Origin: Nocardia albiluteola
Lineage (GTDB): Bacteria > Actinomycetota > Actinomycetes > Mycobacteriales > Mycobacteriaceae
Assembly: GCF_018860155.1 (NCBI RefSeq)
Contig: NZ_JAHKNI010000009.1
Location: forward strand, 366,889 to 430,888
Length of the DNA: 64,000 nucleotides
Direction of reading: 5' to 3'
In this document: positions 34,971 to 42,464 of the stretch, in pieces
Numbering within the stretch: position 1 is the first letter of the stretch
Layout of the letters: the number at the start of each line of letters is the position of its first letter
Position numbers and translations under genes: made by a program
The notes under the pieces: model-generated
Seen by the model: the letters and a program-made list of their open reading frames with translations, nothing else
Told to the model about the DNA's origin: nothing
Database searches by the model: none

Positions 34971-36416
34971 ATGGGCAATCGCTATCTCGAGGGCGGCTTC
35001 GCACCGCTCCGGCAGGAATACACACTCACCGATCTGGCGGTGACCGGCACGATCCCGGACCATCTCGACGGCCGGTATCTGCGCAACGGCCCGAATCCGG
35101 TCGGCGCGCTGGATCCGGAGCTCTACCACTGGTTCCTGGGCGACGGCATGGTGCACGGCGTGCGCATCCGCGACGGGAAGGCCGAGTGGTACCGCAATCG
35201 CTGGGTCCGCGGCCCGCAGACGGCCCGCGCGCTCGGCGAGGAGCCTCCCGCCCGGGCGGCCGCGGGCATGGGCGCCGGCGCCAACACGAATGTCATCGGC
35301 CACGCCGGGCGCACGCTGGCGATCGTCGAGGGCGGTGGGCCGGCCTACGAACTCACCGACGAGCTCGACACCGTCGACGTCTGCGATTTCGACGGGACCC
35401 TCACCGGGGGGTACACCGCACATCCCAAGCGCGATCCCGGCACCGGCGAGCTGCACGCGGTGTCCTATTCGTTCGGTCGCGCCCGCAGCGTGCAGTACTC
35501 GGTCATCGGCGTCGACGGGCGTGCCCGGCACACCGTGGATATCGCGGTCACCGGCTCGCCGATGATGCACGACTTCTCGCTGACCGAGAACTATGTGGTG
35601 CTCTACGACCTGCCGGTCACGCTGGACGGTGGCATGATCGCCGAGAGGGCAGTGCCGCGGTCGGTGCCGAGCGCCCTGCGGCTGCCCGCGCGGCTGATGC
35701 TTTCGGCGTTGATCGGCCGCGTCAAGATTCCCAGCCCGCCGGTGCGCCCGAACGCCACGCCGAGCCGAGACCGCCGGATGCCCTACACCTGGAATCCGAA
35801 GTACCCCGCGCGGATCGGGGTCATGCCCCGCGCGGGCGGCGACGCGGACGTGCGCTGGTTCGACATCGAACCCTGCTACGTCTTCCATCCGATGAACGCC
35901 TACGAGGACAACGGCGTCATCGTGCTCGATGTGGTGCGATACCCCACGATGTTCGAGCCCGGCCATCGCGGCCCCTCGGGCCCGGCCACGCTGGATCGCT
36001 GGGAGGTCGACCTCGCCGCGGACAAGGTTCGCGAGTCCCGCATCGACGATCGCGCCCAGGAGTTCCCGCGGGTGGACGAACGGCTGATCGGCAGACGGCA
36101 CCGCTACGGCTACGCGCCCGCGGTGGCGGACAATCTGGCGGGCAGGGCGCAGCTGTTCAAGCACGATCTGCATGCGGGAACCACTGCCGTGCGCTCGTTC
36201 GGGGCGGGAAAAGAGTTGGGGGAGTTCGTCTTCGAGCCCAGCTCGCCGGATGCTGCCGAGGACGAGGGCGTGCTGATGGGCTTCGTCTACGACGCACCCA
36301 CCGATCGCAGCGAGCTGGCGATTCTCGACGCCGGAACCCTCGAGACGGTCGCGAGCATCGCGCTACCGCATCGTGTGCCCGCCGGATTCCACGGCAACTG
36401 GGTGCCCTCCTTCTAA
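34971..36416 (+). CDS. carotenoid cleavage oxygenase family protein
   Basis: 481 aa from ATG 34971 with GGGAGCC upstream. The family is a seven-bladed propeller using Fe(II) held by four His to split carotenoid or stilbene double bonds with O2. The four ligands can be assigned to TAHPKRD, MMHDFSLTENY, VFHPMNAYED and the C-terminal GFHGNWVP. The N-terminus has the typical DGRYLRNGPNPVG. Length is normal. No carotenoid synthesis genes are nearby, so the substrate may come from elsewhere or be an apocarotenoid or lignostilbene. Confidence 0.88.
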   Translation: MGNRYLEGGFAPLRQEYTLTDLAVTGTIPDHLDGRYLRNGPNPVGALDPELYHWFLGDGMVHGVRIRDGKAEWYRNRWVRGPQTARALGEEPPARAAAGMGAGANTNVIGHAGRTLAIVEGGGPAYELTDELDTVDVCDFDGTLTGGYTAHPKRDPGTGELHAVSYSFGRARSVQYSVIGVDGRARHTVDIAVTGSPMMHDFSLTENYVVLYDLPVTLDGGMIAERAVPRSVPSALRLPARLMLSALIGRVKIPSPPVRPNATPSRDRRMPYTWNPKYPARIGVMPRAGGDADVRWFDIEPCYVFHPMNAYEDNGVIVLDVVRYPTMFEPGHRGPSGPATLDRWEVDLAADKVRESRIDDRAQEFPRVDERLIGRRHRYGYAPAVADNLAGRAQLFKHDLHAGTTAVRSFGAGKELGEFVFEPSSPDAAEDEGVLMGFVYDAPTDRSELAILDAGTLETVASIALPHRVPAGFHGNWVPSF

Positions 36417-36446
36417 GCGAACGGTCGGTTTGTGGCCCGCCTCATA

Positions 36447-36499
36447 CTTGTCTGCGATGGATTGGCGATATATCGTCGATAGCGTAATCGTAAGACAAG
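36447..36499. promoter_or_regulatory. nested inverted repeats before the PadR gene
   Basis: CGATATATCG (36466-36475) is a perfect palindrome in an unusually A/T-rich patch. Around it, CTTGTCT (36447-36453) and AGACAAG (36493-36499) form an outer inverted repeat. PadR proteins commonly bind such sites and repress themselves; assignment here is inference. Confidence 0.45.
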
Positions 36500-36515
36500 C
36501 CTGAGGAGGCCGACC

Positions 36516-37181
36516 ATGGAAAGCATGGACAATATGGATATGCGGGGCCGCCGGCGCGGCCCGCGACACGGCGATCAGTGGCGGGCGTTCGGCCCGGGTG
36601 GTCGCGAACAGCTCCGTCGTCACCCGCACGGGCACGGATTCGGTCCCGAATTCGGGCCGTTCGGCGGGGAATTCGGTCCCGGCTTCGGTCGCGGTTTCGC
36701 CCGCGGTCGCGGCCGGGGCGGTCGCGGTCGCCGCGGCGATGTGCGCGCGGCGATCCTGCTGCTGCTGCAGGAGCGGCCGATGCACGGCTACGAGCTGATT
36801 CAGCAGATCCGCGAGCGCAGCGGCGACGTCTGGCGGCCCAGCCCGGGCTCGATCTATCCGGCCCTGTCGCAGCTCGAGGACGAGGAGCTGGTGCTCATCG
36901 AGAAGGTGTCCGGGCGCAAGACCGCCAAGCTCACCGAGGCGGGCGTCGAATACGTGCAGGCGCACCGCGAGGAGCTCGGCGATCCCTGGCAGGAGGTTCG
37001 TGACGGCGTCGGGGATCAGGCCCTGGACCTGCGTGAACTGGTCGGTCAGCTGATGGGTGCGGTCGCACAGGTGGCCCGTGCGGGCACCGCCGAGCAGGCC
37101 GCGAAGGCTGCCGAGGTGCTCACCGAGGCACGCCGGTCGCTGTACCGCATCCTGGCCGATGACGAGTCCGGCGAGAAGTGA
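36516..37181 (+). CDS. PadR-family transcriptional regulator with Gly/Arg/His-rich N-terminus
   Basis: 221 aa from ATG 36516 (GAGGAGG upstream). Residues 1-75 are Gly, Arg, His and Phe-rich with repeated GFGPEFGPFGGEFGPGFGRG-like units. Residues 76-150 are the PadR winged helix (AAILLLLQERPMHGYELIQQ; PSPGSIYPALSQLEDEELV). The tail is a dimerising helix. The His/Gly-rich start might bind metal or simply be disordered. It is followed by a secreted lipase, which could be a target, but the gap and separate start make this unsure. Confidence 0.87.
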   Translation: MESMDNMDMRGRRRGPRHGDQWRAFGPGGREQLRRHPHGHGFGPEFGPFGGEFGPGFGRGFARGRGRGGRGRRGDVRAAILLLLQERPMHGYELIQQIRERSGDVWRPSPGSIYPALSQLEDEELVLIEKVSGRKTAKLTEAGVEYVQAHREELGDPWQEVRDGVGDQALDLRELVGQLMGAVAQVARAGTAEQAAKAAEVLTEARRSLYRILADDESGEK

Positions 37182-37253
37182 ACAACGGATTCCTCATCAT
37201 GAAATGCGGTGCCGTGGCGCGGTTTTCCCGAGCGGGTACGTAATGATCATGAA

Positions 37254-38345
37254 ATGGGACAACGCGGGGCCCGTGCGGTTCGGGGTCGTTCACAGCAGGG
37301 AAGCCGAGCGCGGGGCCCGGCCCGGCCCGGTCCGCGGGGATCGGTCGACCCTCGCGCGGGGTGGCAGCGGTTCGCGCGGCCGTGGGTCGCGGCCGCGGTG
37401 CTGGCCGGGACGCTGACGCTGGGCGTCGGCGCCCCGGCCTCCGCCCAGCCGTCCGGGTATCCCAGCGCGGTCATCCCCACGCAACCGGGTCCGCCGCAGC
37501 CCGAACATCTCGGGGCGAGTCGATATCAGAAGCTTCATCCCAACGCGGCCCCCGCCGGCGCCAACGACTTCGGGTGCCGCCCGCGCGCCGAGCATCCGCG
37601 TCCGGTGATTCTGGCGCACGGAACCGACGCCACGGCCTATTCGGACTGGTCGGCCATCGGCCCCCAGCTGGCGCGGGCCGGATTTTGCGTCTTCGCGCTG
37701 AATTACGGCGGAAAGCCGGGTGCGACCTCGTTCGGCACCGAGGAGCTGCGGACCTCCTCGCGGCAGATCGGCGACTTCGTCCACCGGGTGCTGGCCGCCA
37801 CCGGGGCCCGCCGGGTGGATCTCGTCGGATTCTCCCAGGGAGCCAACGTGACCAGGTACTACATCAACAAGCTCGGCGGTGCGCGGAAGGTGCGCAACTG
37901 GGTGGGCCTGGCCTCACCGACCTACGGCGGGGTGATGTTCGGGCTGGTGCCGCTGGCCGACACACTGCCAGGGCTGTGGCCGTTCTACCGGGACTTCACC
38001 TCGCTGGCCGCGGTCGAGCAGGCGCAGGGCGCGCCGTTCATGCGCGAACTCAACGCCGGCGGCGACACCGTGCCCGGGGTGCACTACACCACCATCGGCA
38101 GCCGCGTCGACGAGGTGATCCAGCCTTTTTCCAATATCGCCCTGCGCGGTCCCGGGGCGCGCAATCTGGTCCTGCAGGACTTGTGCCCGGCCGACCTGAC
38201 GGGGCATTTCCACATGGTCTACGACCCGTATGTGCAGCAGTTGCTGCGCAATGTGCTCGACCCCCGGGGCGCGCGCCCGGCCGAGTGCCGAGAGGTGCCG
38301 CTGGGCGAGGGGATCCCCGACGTCGTGCTGGGGGCGCACTCCTGA
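37254..38345 (+). CDS. secreted alpha/beta hydrolase, lipase/esterase
   Basis: 363 aa from ATG 37254 (ATG 37209 in frame is possible; neither has a clear ribosome site). A long n-region with many Arg is followed by a hydrophobic core and AxA site (WVAAAVLAGTLTLGVGAPASA), typical of an exported protein. PVILAHGTDATAYSDW is the oxyanion region and VDLVGFSQGANVTRYYI carries the nucleophile Ser. The acid lies near IGSRVDEVI and the His in LTGHFHMVYD. It resembles the EstA/triacylglycerol-lipase class 2 family. Two Cys (DFGC, RAGFC) may pair. Confidence 0.83.
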   Translation: MGQRGARAVRGRSQQGSRARGPARPGPRGSVDPRAGWQRFARPWVAAAVLAGTLTLGVGAPASAQPSGYPSAVIPTQPGPPQPEHLGASRYQKLHPNAAPAGANDFGCRPRAEHPRPVILAHGTDATAYSDWSAIGPQLARAGFCVFALNYGGKPGATSFGTEELRTSSRQIGDFVHRVLAATGARRVDLVGFSQGANVTRYYINKLGGARKVRNWVGLASPTYGGVMFGLVPLADTLPGLWPFYRDFTSLAAVEQAQGAPFMRELNAGGDTVPGVHYTTIGSRVDEVIQPFSNIALRGPGARNLVLQDLCPADLTGHFHMVYDPYVQQLLRNVLDPRGARPAECREVPLGEGIPDVVLGAHS

Positions 38346-38445
38346 ACGACACCCGCCGGTAGGGGCCTCGGGGATTGCGCGCGGTCCGATTCGGAGGGAT
38401 CCGTAAAATAGGGCGACCGTATCCGAAATCCCCGGGGAGTTTGCC

Positions 38446-39051
38446 GTGACCGTCCAGCCCGTTCGCCTGTTCGGCGACCCCGTACTCCGTGCGCGCGCGG
38501 ATGAGGCCAGAAGCTTCGACCGTGAGCTACGTCAGCTGGTGACCGATCTGACCGACACGATGAAGGCCAGCGGGGGCGTGGGCATGGCGGGCCCGCAGAT
38601 CGGGGTCGGCCTGCGGGTTTTCGTTTACGACACGGTGGAGGCGTCGCGCGCGGGCACGGCGCGGGCCGGACATCTGATCAACCCGTCCTACGAGGTAGTC
38701 GGCGAGGAGGAGCAGACGGGGGTCGAGGGCTGCCTGTCCATTCCCGGCCTGCGCTACGACGTCACGCGGGCGCAGCGCGTGGTGGCGCGGGGCGTCGACC
38801 TGGACGGCAAGCCGGTGGAATTCGAGGCCGAGGGGCTGCTGGCGCGGTGCGTGCAGCACGAGACCGACCATCTCGACGGCGTGCTCTACCTGCAGCGGCT
38901 GGATTCCGCCACCCGCAAGCAGGCCATGCGCGAGGTGCGGGAATCGGATTGGTTCCGCTCCGGCCGGACCGTCATGTCCGCCGCGGACGTGGTGAACGCG
39001 CGCGGCGCGGCGCCGGTCCGCGAGGGCGCAGCGGTGGGATGGGAGGACTGA
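38446..39051 (+). CDS. def: peptide deformylase
   Basis: 201 aa from GTG 38446. It removes the formyl group from nascent proteins. The three motifs are GVGMAGPQIG (the usual second Ala is Gly), EGCLSIPG with the metal Cys, and QHETDHLDG with the HExxH ligands. The C-terminal extension (WFRSGRTVMSAADVVNARG) is common in actinobacteria. Its stop shares one base with the fmt ATG. Pairing of def with fmt is functionally logical. Confidence 0.93.
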   Translation: MTVQPVRLFGDPVLRARADEARSFDRELRQLVTDLTDTMKASGGVGMAGPQIGVGLRVFVYDTVEASRAGTARAGHLINPSYEVVGEEEQTGVEGCLSIPGLRYDVTRAQRVVARGVDLDGKPVEFEAEGLLARCVQHETDHLDGVLYLQRLDSATRKQAMREVRESDWFRSGRTVMSAADVVNARGAAPVREGAAVGWED

Positions 39052-39974
39052 TGCGCCTCGTCTTCGCCGGGACCCCCGAGCCCGCCGTGCCGTCGCTGCG
39101 GCGGCTGCTCGAATCGTCCCGCCACGAGGTGGTCGCGGTGGTGACCCGTCCGGACGCCGTCGCCGGGCGCGGCCGCAAGGTGACCAGGTCGCCGATCGGC
39201 CTGCTGGCCGACGAGCACGGCATCCCGGTGCTCACGCCGCGCAAGCCGTCGGAGCCCGAATTCATTGCCGCTCTTACCGAGCTGGCGCCGGACTGCTGCC
39301 CGGTGGTCGCCTACGGTGCGCTGCTGCCGCAGGCGGTGCTCGACATTCCCCGGCACGGCTGGGTGAACCTGCACTTCTCGCTGCTCCCGGCCTGGCGCGG
39401 GGCCGCACCCGTGCAGGCCGCGGTGCTGTCCGGGGACGAGATCACCGGGGCGGCCACCTTCCGGATCGAGAAGGGCTTGGACACCGGGCCGGTGTTCGGC
39501 GTGGTGACCGAGCGGATCGCCGTCACCGACACCGCCGGCGAGCTGCTCGGGCGACTCGCGGAATCCGGTGCGCGCCTGCTGGAATCGACCATGGACGGCA
39601 TCGAGGACGGCGTGCTGGAGGCCGTGCCACAGTCGGCCGAGGGTGCCTCGTACGCGCCGAAGGTGGACGTGGAGGCCGGTCACGTGCGCTGGGATCAGCC
39701 GGCGCTGGCGGTGAGCCGCCGCATTCGCGCGGTCACCCCCGCCCCCGGTGCCTGGACCGAGCTCGACGGCAAACGCCTCAAGCTCGGCCCGGTGGAGCTG
39801 GTCGAGGAAGCGCTGCCCCCGCGCGTCGTCGAGGTCCGCAAGTCCGGCGTCTACGTCGGCACCACCACCACCGCGGTCCGCTTGGACCAGGTGCAGCCCC
39901 CGGGTAAGCGCATGATGCCGGCCCTGGACTGGGCCCGCGGCGCCCGCCTGGAACCGGGCATGGTGCTCGGATGA
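39051..39974 (+). CDS. fmt: methionyl-tRNA formyltransferase
   Basis: 307 aa from ATG 39051. It formylates initiator Met-tRNA. The formyl-transferase core has VNLHFSLLPAWRGAAPVQ with the SLLP signature and catalytic region DTGPVFG. The C-terminal tRNA-binding domain begins near AVTPAPGAWTELDGKRLKLG. The stop overlaps the rsmB ATG (ATGA). Length is as expected. Confidence 0.95.
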   Translation: MRLVFAGTPEPAVPSLRRLLESSRHEVVAVVTRPDAVAGRGRKVTRSPIGLLADEHGIPVLTPRKPSEPEFIAALTELAPDCCPVVAYGALLPQAVLDIPRHGWVNLHFSLLPAWRGAAPVQAAVLSGDEITGAATFRIEKGLDTGPVFGVVTERIAVTDTAGELLGRLAESGARLLESTMDGIEDGVLEAVPQSAEGASYAPKVDVEAGHVRWDQPALAVSRRIRAVTPAPGAWTELDGKRLKLGPVELVEEALPPRVVEVRKSGVYVGTTTTAVRLDQVQPPGKRMMPALDWARGARLEPGMVLG

Positions 39975-41875
39975 CCCGCTCGCGGCGGGATTCGGACGAC
40001 GCCCCGGACGACCGGGGCCGGACACACAAGGGCGGATCCGGCGCGTCCGCGGGCGCGCATCGCGCCCCGGACCGTCCGTCGGGCGGTGGGCGTCGTGATA
40101 AGGACGTCGACGGCGGTTGGGCACGGGAACAAGCCAGCAGCGAGGACCGCAGGCAGCGTCGCGAACGACCGGCGGGCTCCGGCAACGACCGTTCGGATGA
40201 CCGTGGCACCGGTCGCGGCTCGCGCGTGAGCCGAGGTAATAGCGGTGCGCGCCAGGATGATTCGGCGCGATCTCCCGGATCGCGCGGACGTGGCGGCAGG
40301 CCTGGGTCCGGGAAGAGTGATGCGGCCGGCGGGGATCGCGATCGGACTTCGTCCGCCGGGCGTGGTGGGGCCCGAGCCGCCGGTCGTCGTGCCGATTCGG
40401 ACCGGACGCCGAGCGGAAACCGGCCCTCGGGTGACCGCGGCGGCGCCGGACGGCAGCGGGACGCCCGAAGCGGTGTGCGCGAGGGCGATTCGGGTCGGTC
40501 GCAGACTGGCCGGGGCGGCCGGGCGCGGGGTGGGCGGAACGCGAGTGTGGATGCGCCGCGGGAGGTGGCGCGGGATGTGTTGCGGGCGGTGCGGGAGCGC
40601 GACGCGTATGCGAATCTGGTTCTGCCCGCACTGCTTCGGGAGCGGAAGGTGTCGGGGCGGGATGCGGCGTTCGCGACCGAACTGGCCTATGGGGCGTGCC
40701 GGTCGCTGGGGCTGCTGGACGCGGTGATCGCGGCGTGCGCGGGGCGCTCGATCGACGAGATCGACGGGCCGCTGCTCGATGTGCTGCGGCTCGGGGTGTA
40801 CCAGTTGCTGCGCACCCGGGTCGGGGCGCACGCCGCGGTGAACACCTCGGTGGATCTGGCGCGCTCGGAAATCGGTTCCGGCAGGGCCGGTTTCGTGAAT
40901 GCGGTGCTGCGCCGGGCGGCCGAGCGCGAACCGGACGAGTGGGTGCGGCAGCTGGCGCCGCGGGATCCCTTGGGGCACATGGCCTTCGAATTCGCGCACC
41001 CGGTCTGGATCGCGCAGGCCTTCGCCGATGCGCTGGGCGCCGAGGCCGGGGAGCTGCGTGAGCTGCTGGCAGCCGACGACGAGCGGCCCGCGGTGCACCT
41101 GGTGGCCCGGCCGGGCGCGATCACCGCCGAGGAACTGGCGCTGGTCACCGGCGGCGAGGAGGGCCGCTGGTCGCCCTACGCGGTGTACCTGGACGGCGGC
41201 GATCCGGGCGCCCTGGAACCGGTGCGCGAGGGGCTGGCGGGGGTGCAGGACGAGGGCAGTCAGCTCGTCGCGCTGGCGCTGACCCGCGCGGAGTTGCTCG
41301 GTCCCGATGCCGGTCGCTGGCTCGATCTGTGCGCGGGCCCCGGCGGTAAGGCCGCGCTGCTCGGCGCGCTGGCCGACATCGACGGATACCGGGTGGACGC
41401 GGTCGAACCCGCCGAGCACCGGGCGGAGCTGGTTCGTACCGCGACCCGCGACCTGCCGGTGACCGTGCATGTCGCCGACGGCCGCGACAGTGGTCTCGCG
41501 CCCGGCTACGACCGCATCCTGGTGGACGCGCCCTGCACCGGCCTGGGCGCGCTGCGCCGCCGCCCGGAGGCGCGCTGGCGGCGCACCCCGGCCGATGTGC
41601 GTGAGCTGACCACGCTGCAGCGGGAATTGCTCACCGCCGCATGGGATCTGCTGCGACCGGGCGGCGTCGTCCTGTACTCGACCTGTTCGCCGCATCTCCC
41701 GGAAACCGTTGCGGTGGTATCGGATGCGGTCCGCCGCACCGGGGCCGAGCAGCTCGACACCCGCGAACTGCTGCCGGGCGTCACCGACATCGGCGCGGGT
41801 CCCGGCGCGCAGCTGTGGCCGCACCGGCACGGTACGGACGCCATGTTCATGGCCGCACTACGCAAACCGCTGTAG
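39971..41875 (+). CDS. rsmB: RsmB/Fmu-type rRNA cytosine-C5 methyltransferase
   Basis: 634 aa from ATG 39971. Residues 1-190 are a strongly basic Arg/Gly/Asp/Ser-rich region with no fold, not found in the roughly 450-residue relatives. From 190 there is the NusB-like RNA-binding domain (REVARDVLRAVRERDAYANL), then the methyltransferase domain: WLDLCAGPGGKAALL (SAM), LVDAPCTGLGALRRRP and the catalytic Cys in LYSTCSPHLPE. It methylates 16S rRNA, by family. The last residues, MAALRKPL, are followed by three degenerate copies of this gene end. Confidence 0.9.
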   Translation: MTRSRRDSDDAPDDRGRTHKGGSGASAGAHRAPDRPSGGGRRDKDVDGGWAREQASSEDRRQRRERPAGSGNDRSDDRGTGRGSRVSRGNSGARQDDSARSPGSRGRGGRPGSGKSDAAGGDRDRTSSAGRGGARAAGRRADSDRTPSGNRPSGDRGGAGRQRDARSGVREGDSGRSQTGRGGRARGGRNASVDAPREVARDVLRAVRERDAYANLVLPALLRERKVSGRDAAFATELAYGACRSLGLLDAVIAACAGRSIDEIDGPLLDVLRLGVYQLLRTRVGAHAAVNTSVDLARSEIGSGRAGFVNAVLRRAAEREPDEWVRQLAPRDPLGHMAFEFAHPVWIAQAFADALGAEAGELRELLAADDERPAVHLVARPGAITAEELALVTGGEEGRWSPYAVYLDGGDPGALEPVREGLAGVQDEGSQLVALALTRAELLGPDAGRWLDLCAGPGGKAALLGALADIDGYRVDAVEPAEHRAELVRTATRDLPVTVHVADGRDSGLAPGYDRILVDAPCTGLGALRRRPEARWRRTPADVRELTTLQRELLTAAWDLLRPGGVVLYSTCSPHLPETVAVVSDAVRRTGAEQLDTRELLPGVTDIGAGPGAQLWPHRHGTDAMFMAALRKPL

Positions 41876-42150
41876 CGGCGTCGCATCTTCGTACCGACGT
41901 GATGGGTCGGCGCGAGTCTCGGTAGATCGTGGCGGTGCGTGCCGGCTGGCCGAGGCCCACCGCTACGGCGTCGGTGCGACGTCCAGGCGGCACTACGCAG
42001 ACCGCTGTAGTGGCGTCGCATCTTCGTACCGACGTGATGGGTCGGCGCGAGTCTCGGTAGATCGTGGCGGTGCGTGCTGCCTGGGCGGGGCTCACCACCA
42101 CCGCGTCGATGTGACGTCCAGGCCGCACTTCGCAAGCCGTTGTGGTGGAG
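41851..42150 (+). repeat. 135-bp tandem repeat containing degenerate rsmB 3' ends
   Basis: Units start at 41851, 41986 and 42121, so the period is exactly 135 bases. The first unit begins within rsmB (GCACTACGCAAACCGCTGTAG). The second has GCACTACGCAGACCGCTGTAG, and the third GCACTTCGCAAGCCGTTGTGG. A 66-base block after the first two tails (41877-41942 and 42012-42077) is identical. About 30 bases before each tail copy also resemble the rsmB sequence coding HRHGTDAMF, with a one-base deletion. Confidence 0.85.
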
Positions 42151-42464
42151 CCGTGGTGGCATCCCGGCGGGCCCGTGTGCCTCTGTCTTGCGGGTGATCG
42201 CGGAGCTACTGCTACGTCCGGTTCCCGGGGGTGCGCGGCGCGCCCCGCGGCGAGTGGTCCCGCTCACCCCGACGCCCCTGTGCCACTGTCGTTGCAGGGA
42301 ACTGGGAGAATGGCGTCGGCGGATCGCCCGGTTCGCCTCCGCGGAGCGGCGGAGATCCGGCGGCGGGCGAGACAAACGGCAGTGTCGCGTTTGCCCGCCG
42401 GTAACCCCGACGTGAGACAACGGATGGCGCCATGCGGGGGACGATTCGGAAAGGTGGACGGTTG
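42151..42464. other. intergenic region before the NRPS gene
   Basis: No gene is supported here. The stretch contains short inverted pairs but no clear terminator or promoter. Two GTGAGAC-like steps and a GGAAAGGTGG ribosome site at its right end lead into the NRPS start. Confidence 0.3.

Noticed and set aside
37195..37258. Direct repeat ATCATGAAATG on both sides of the lipase start region
   Set aside because: Only 11 bases and no further homology; could be chance.
41876..42150. CRISPR-like array after rsmB
   Set aside because: The units are contiguous 135-bp tandem repeats derived from the gene end, with no separate unique spacers and no cas genes.
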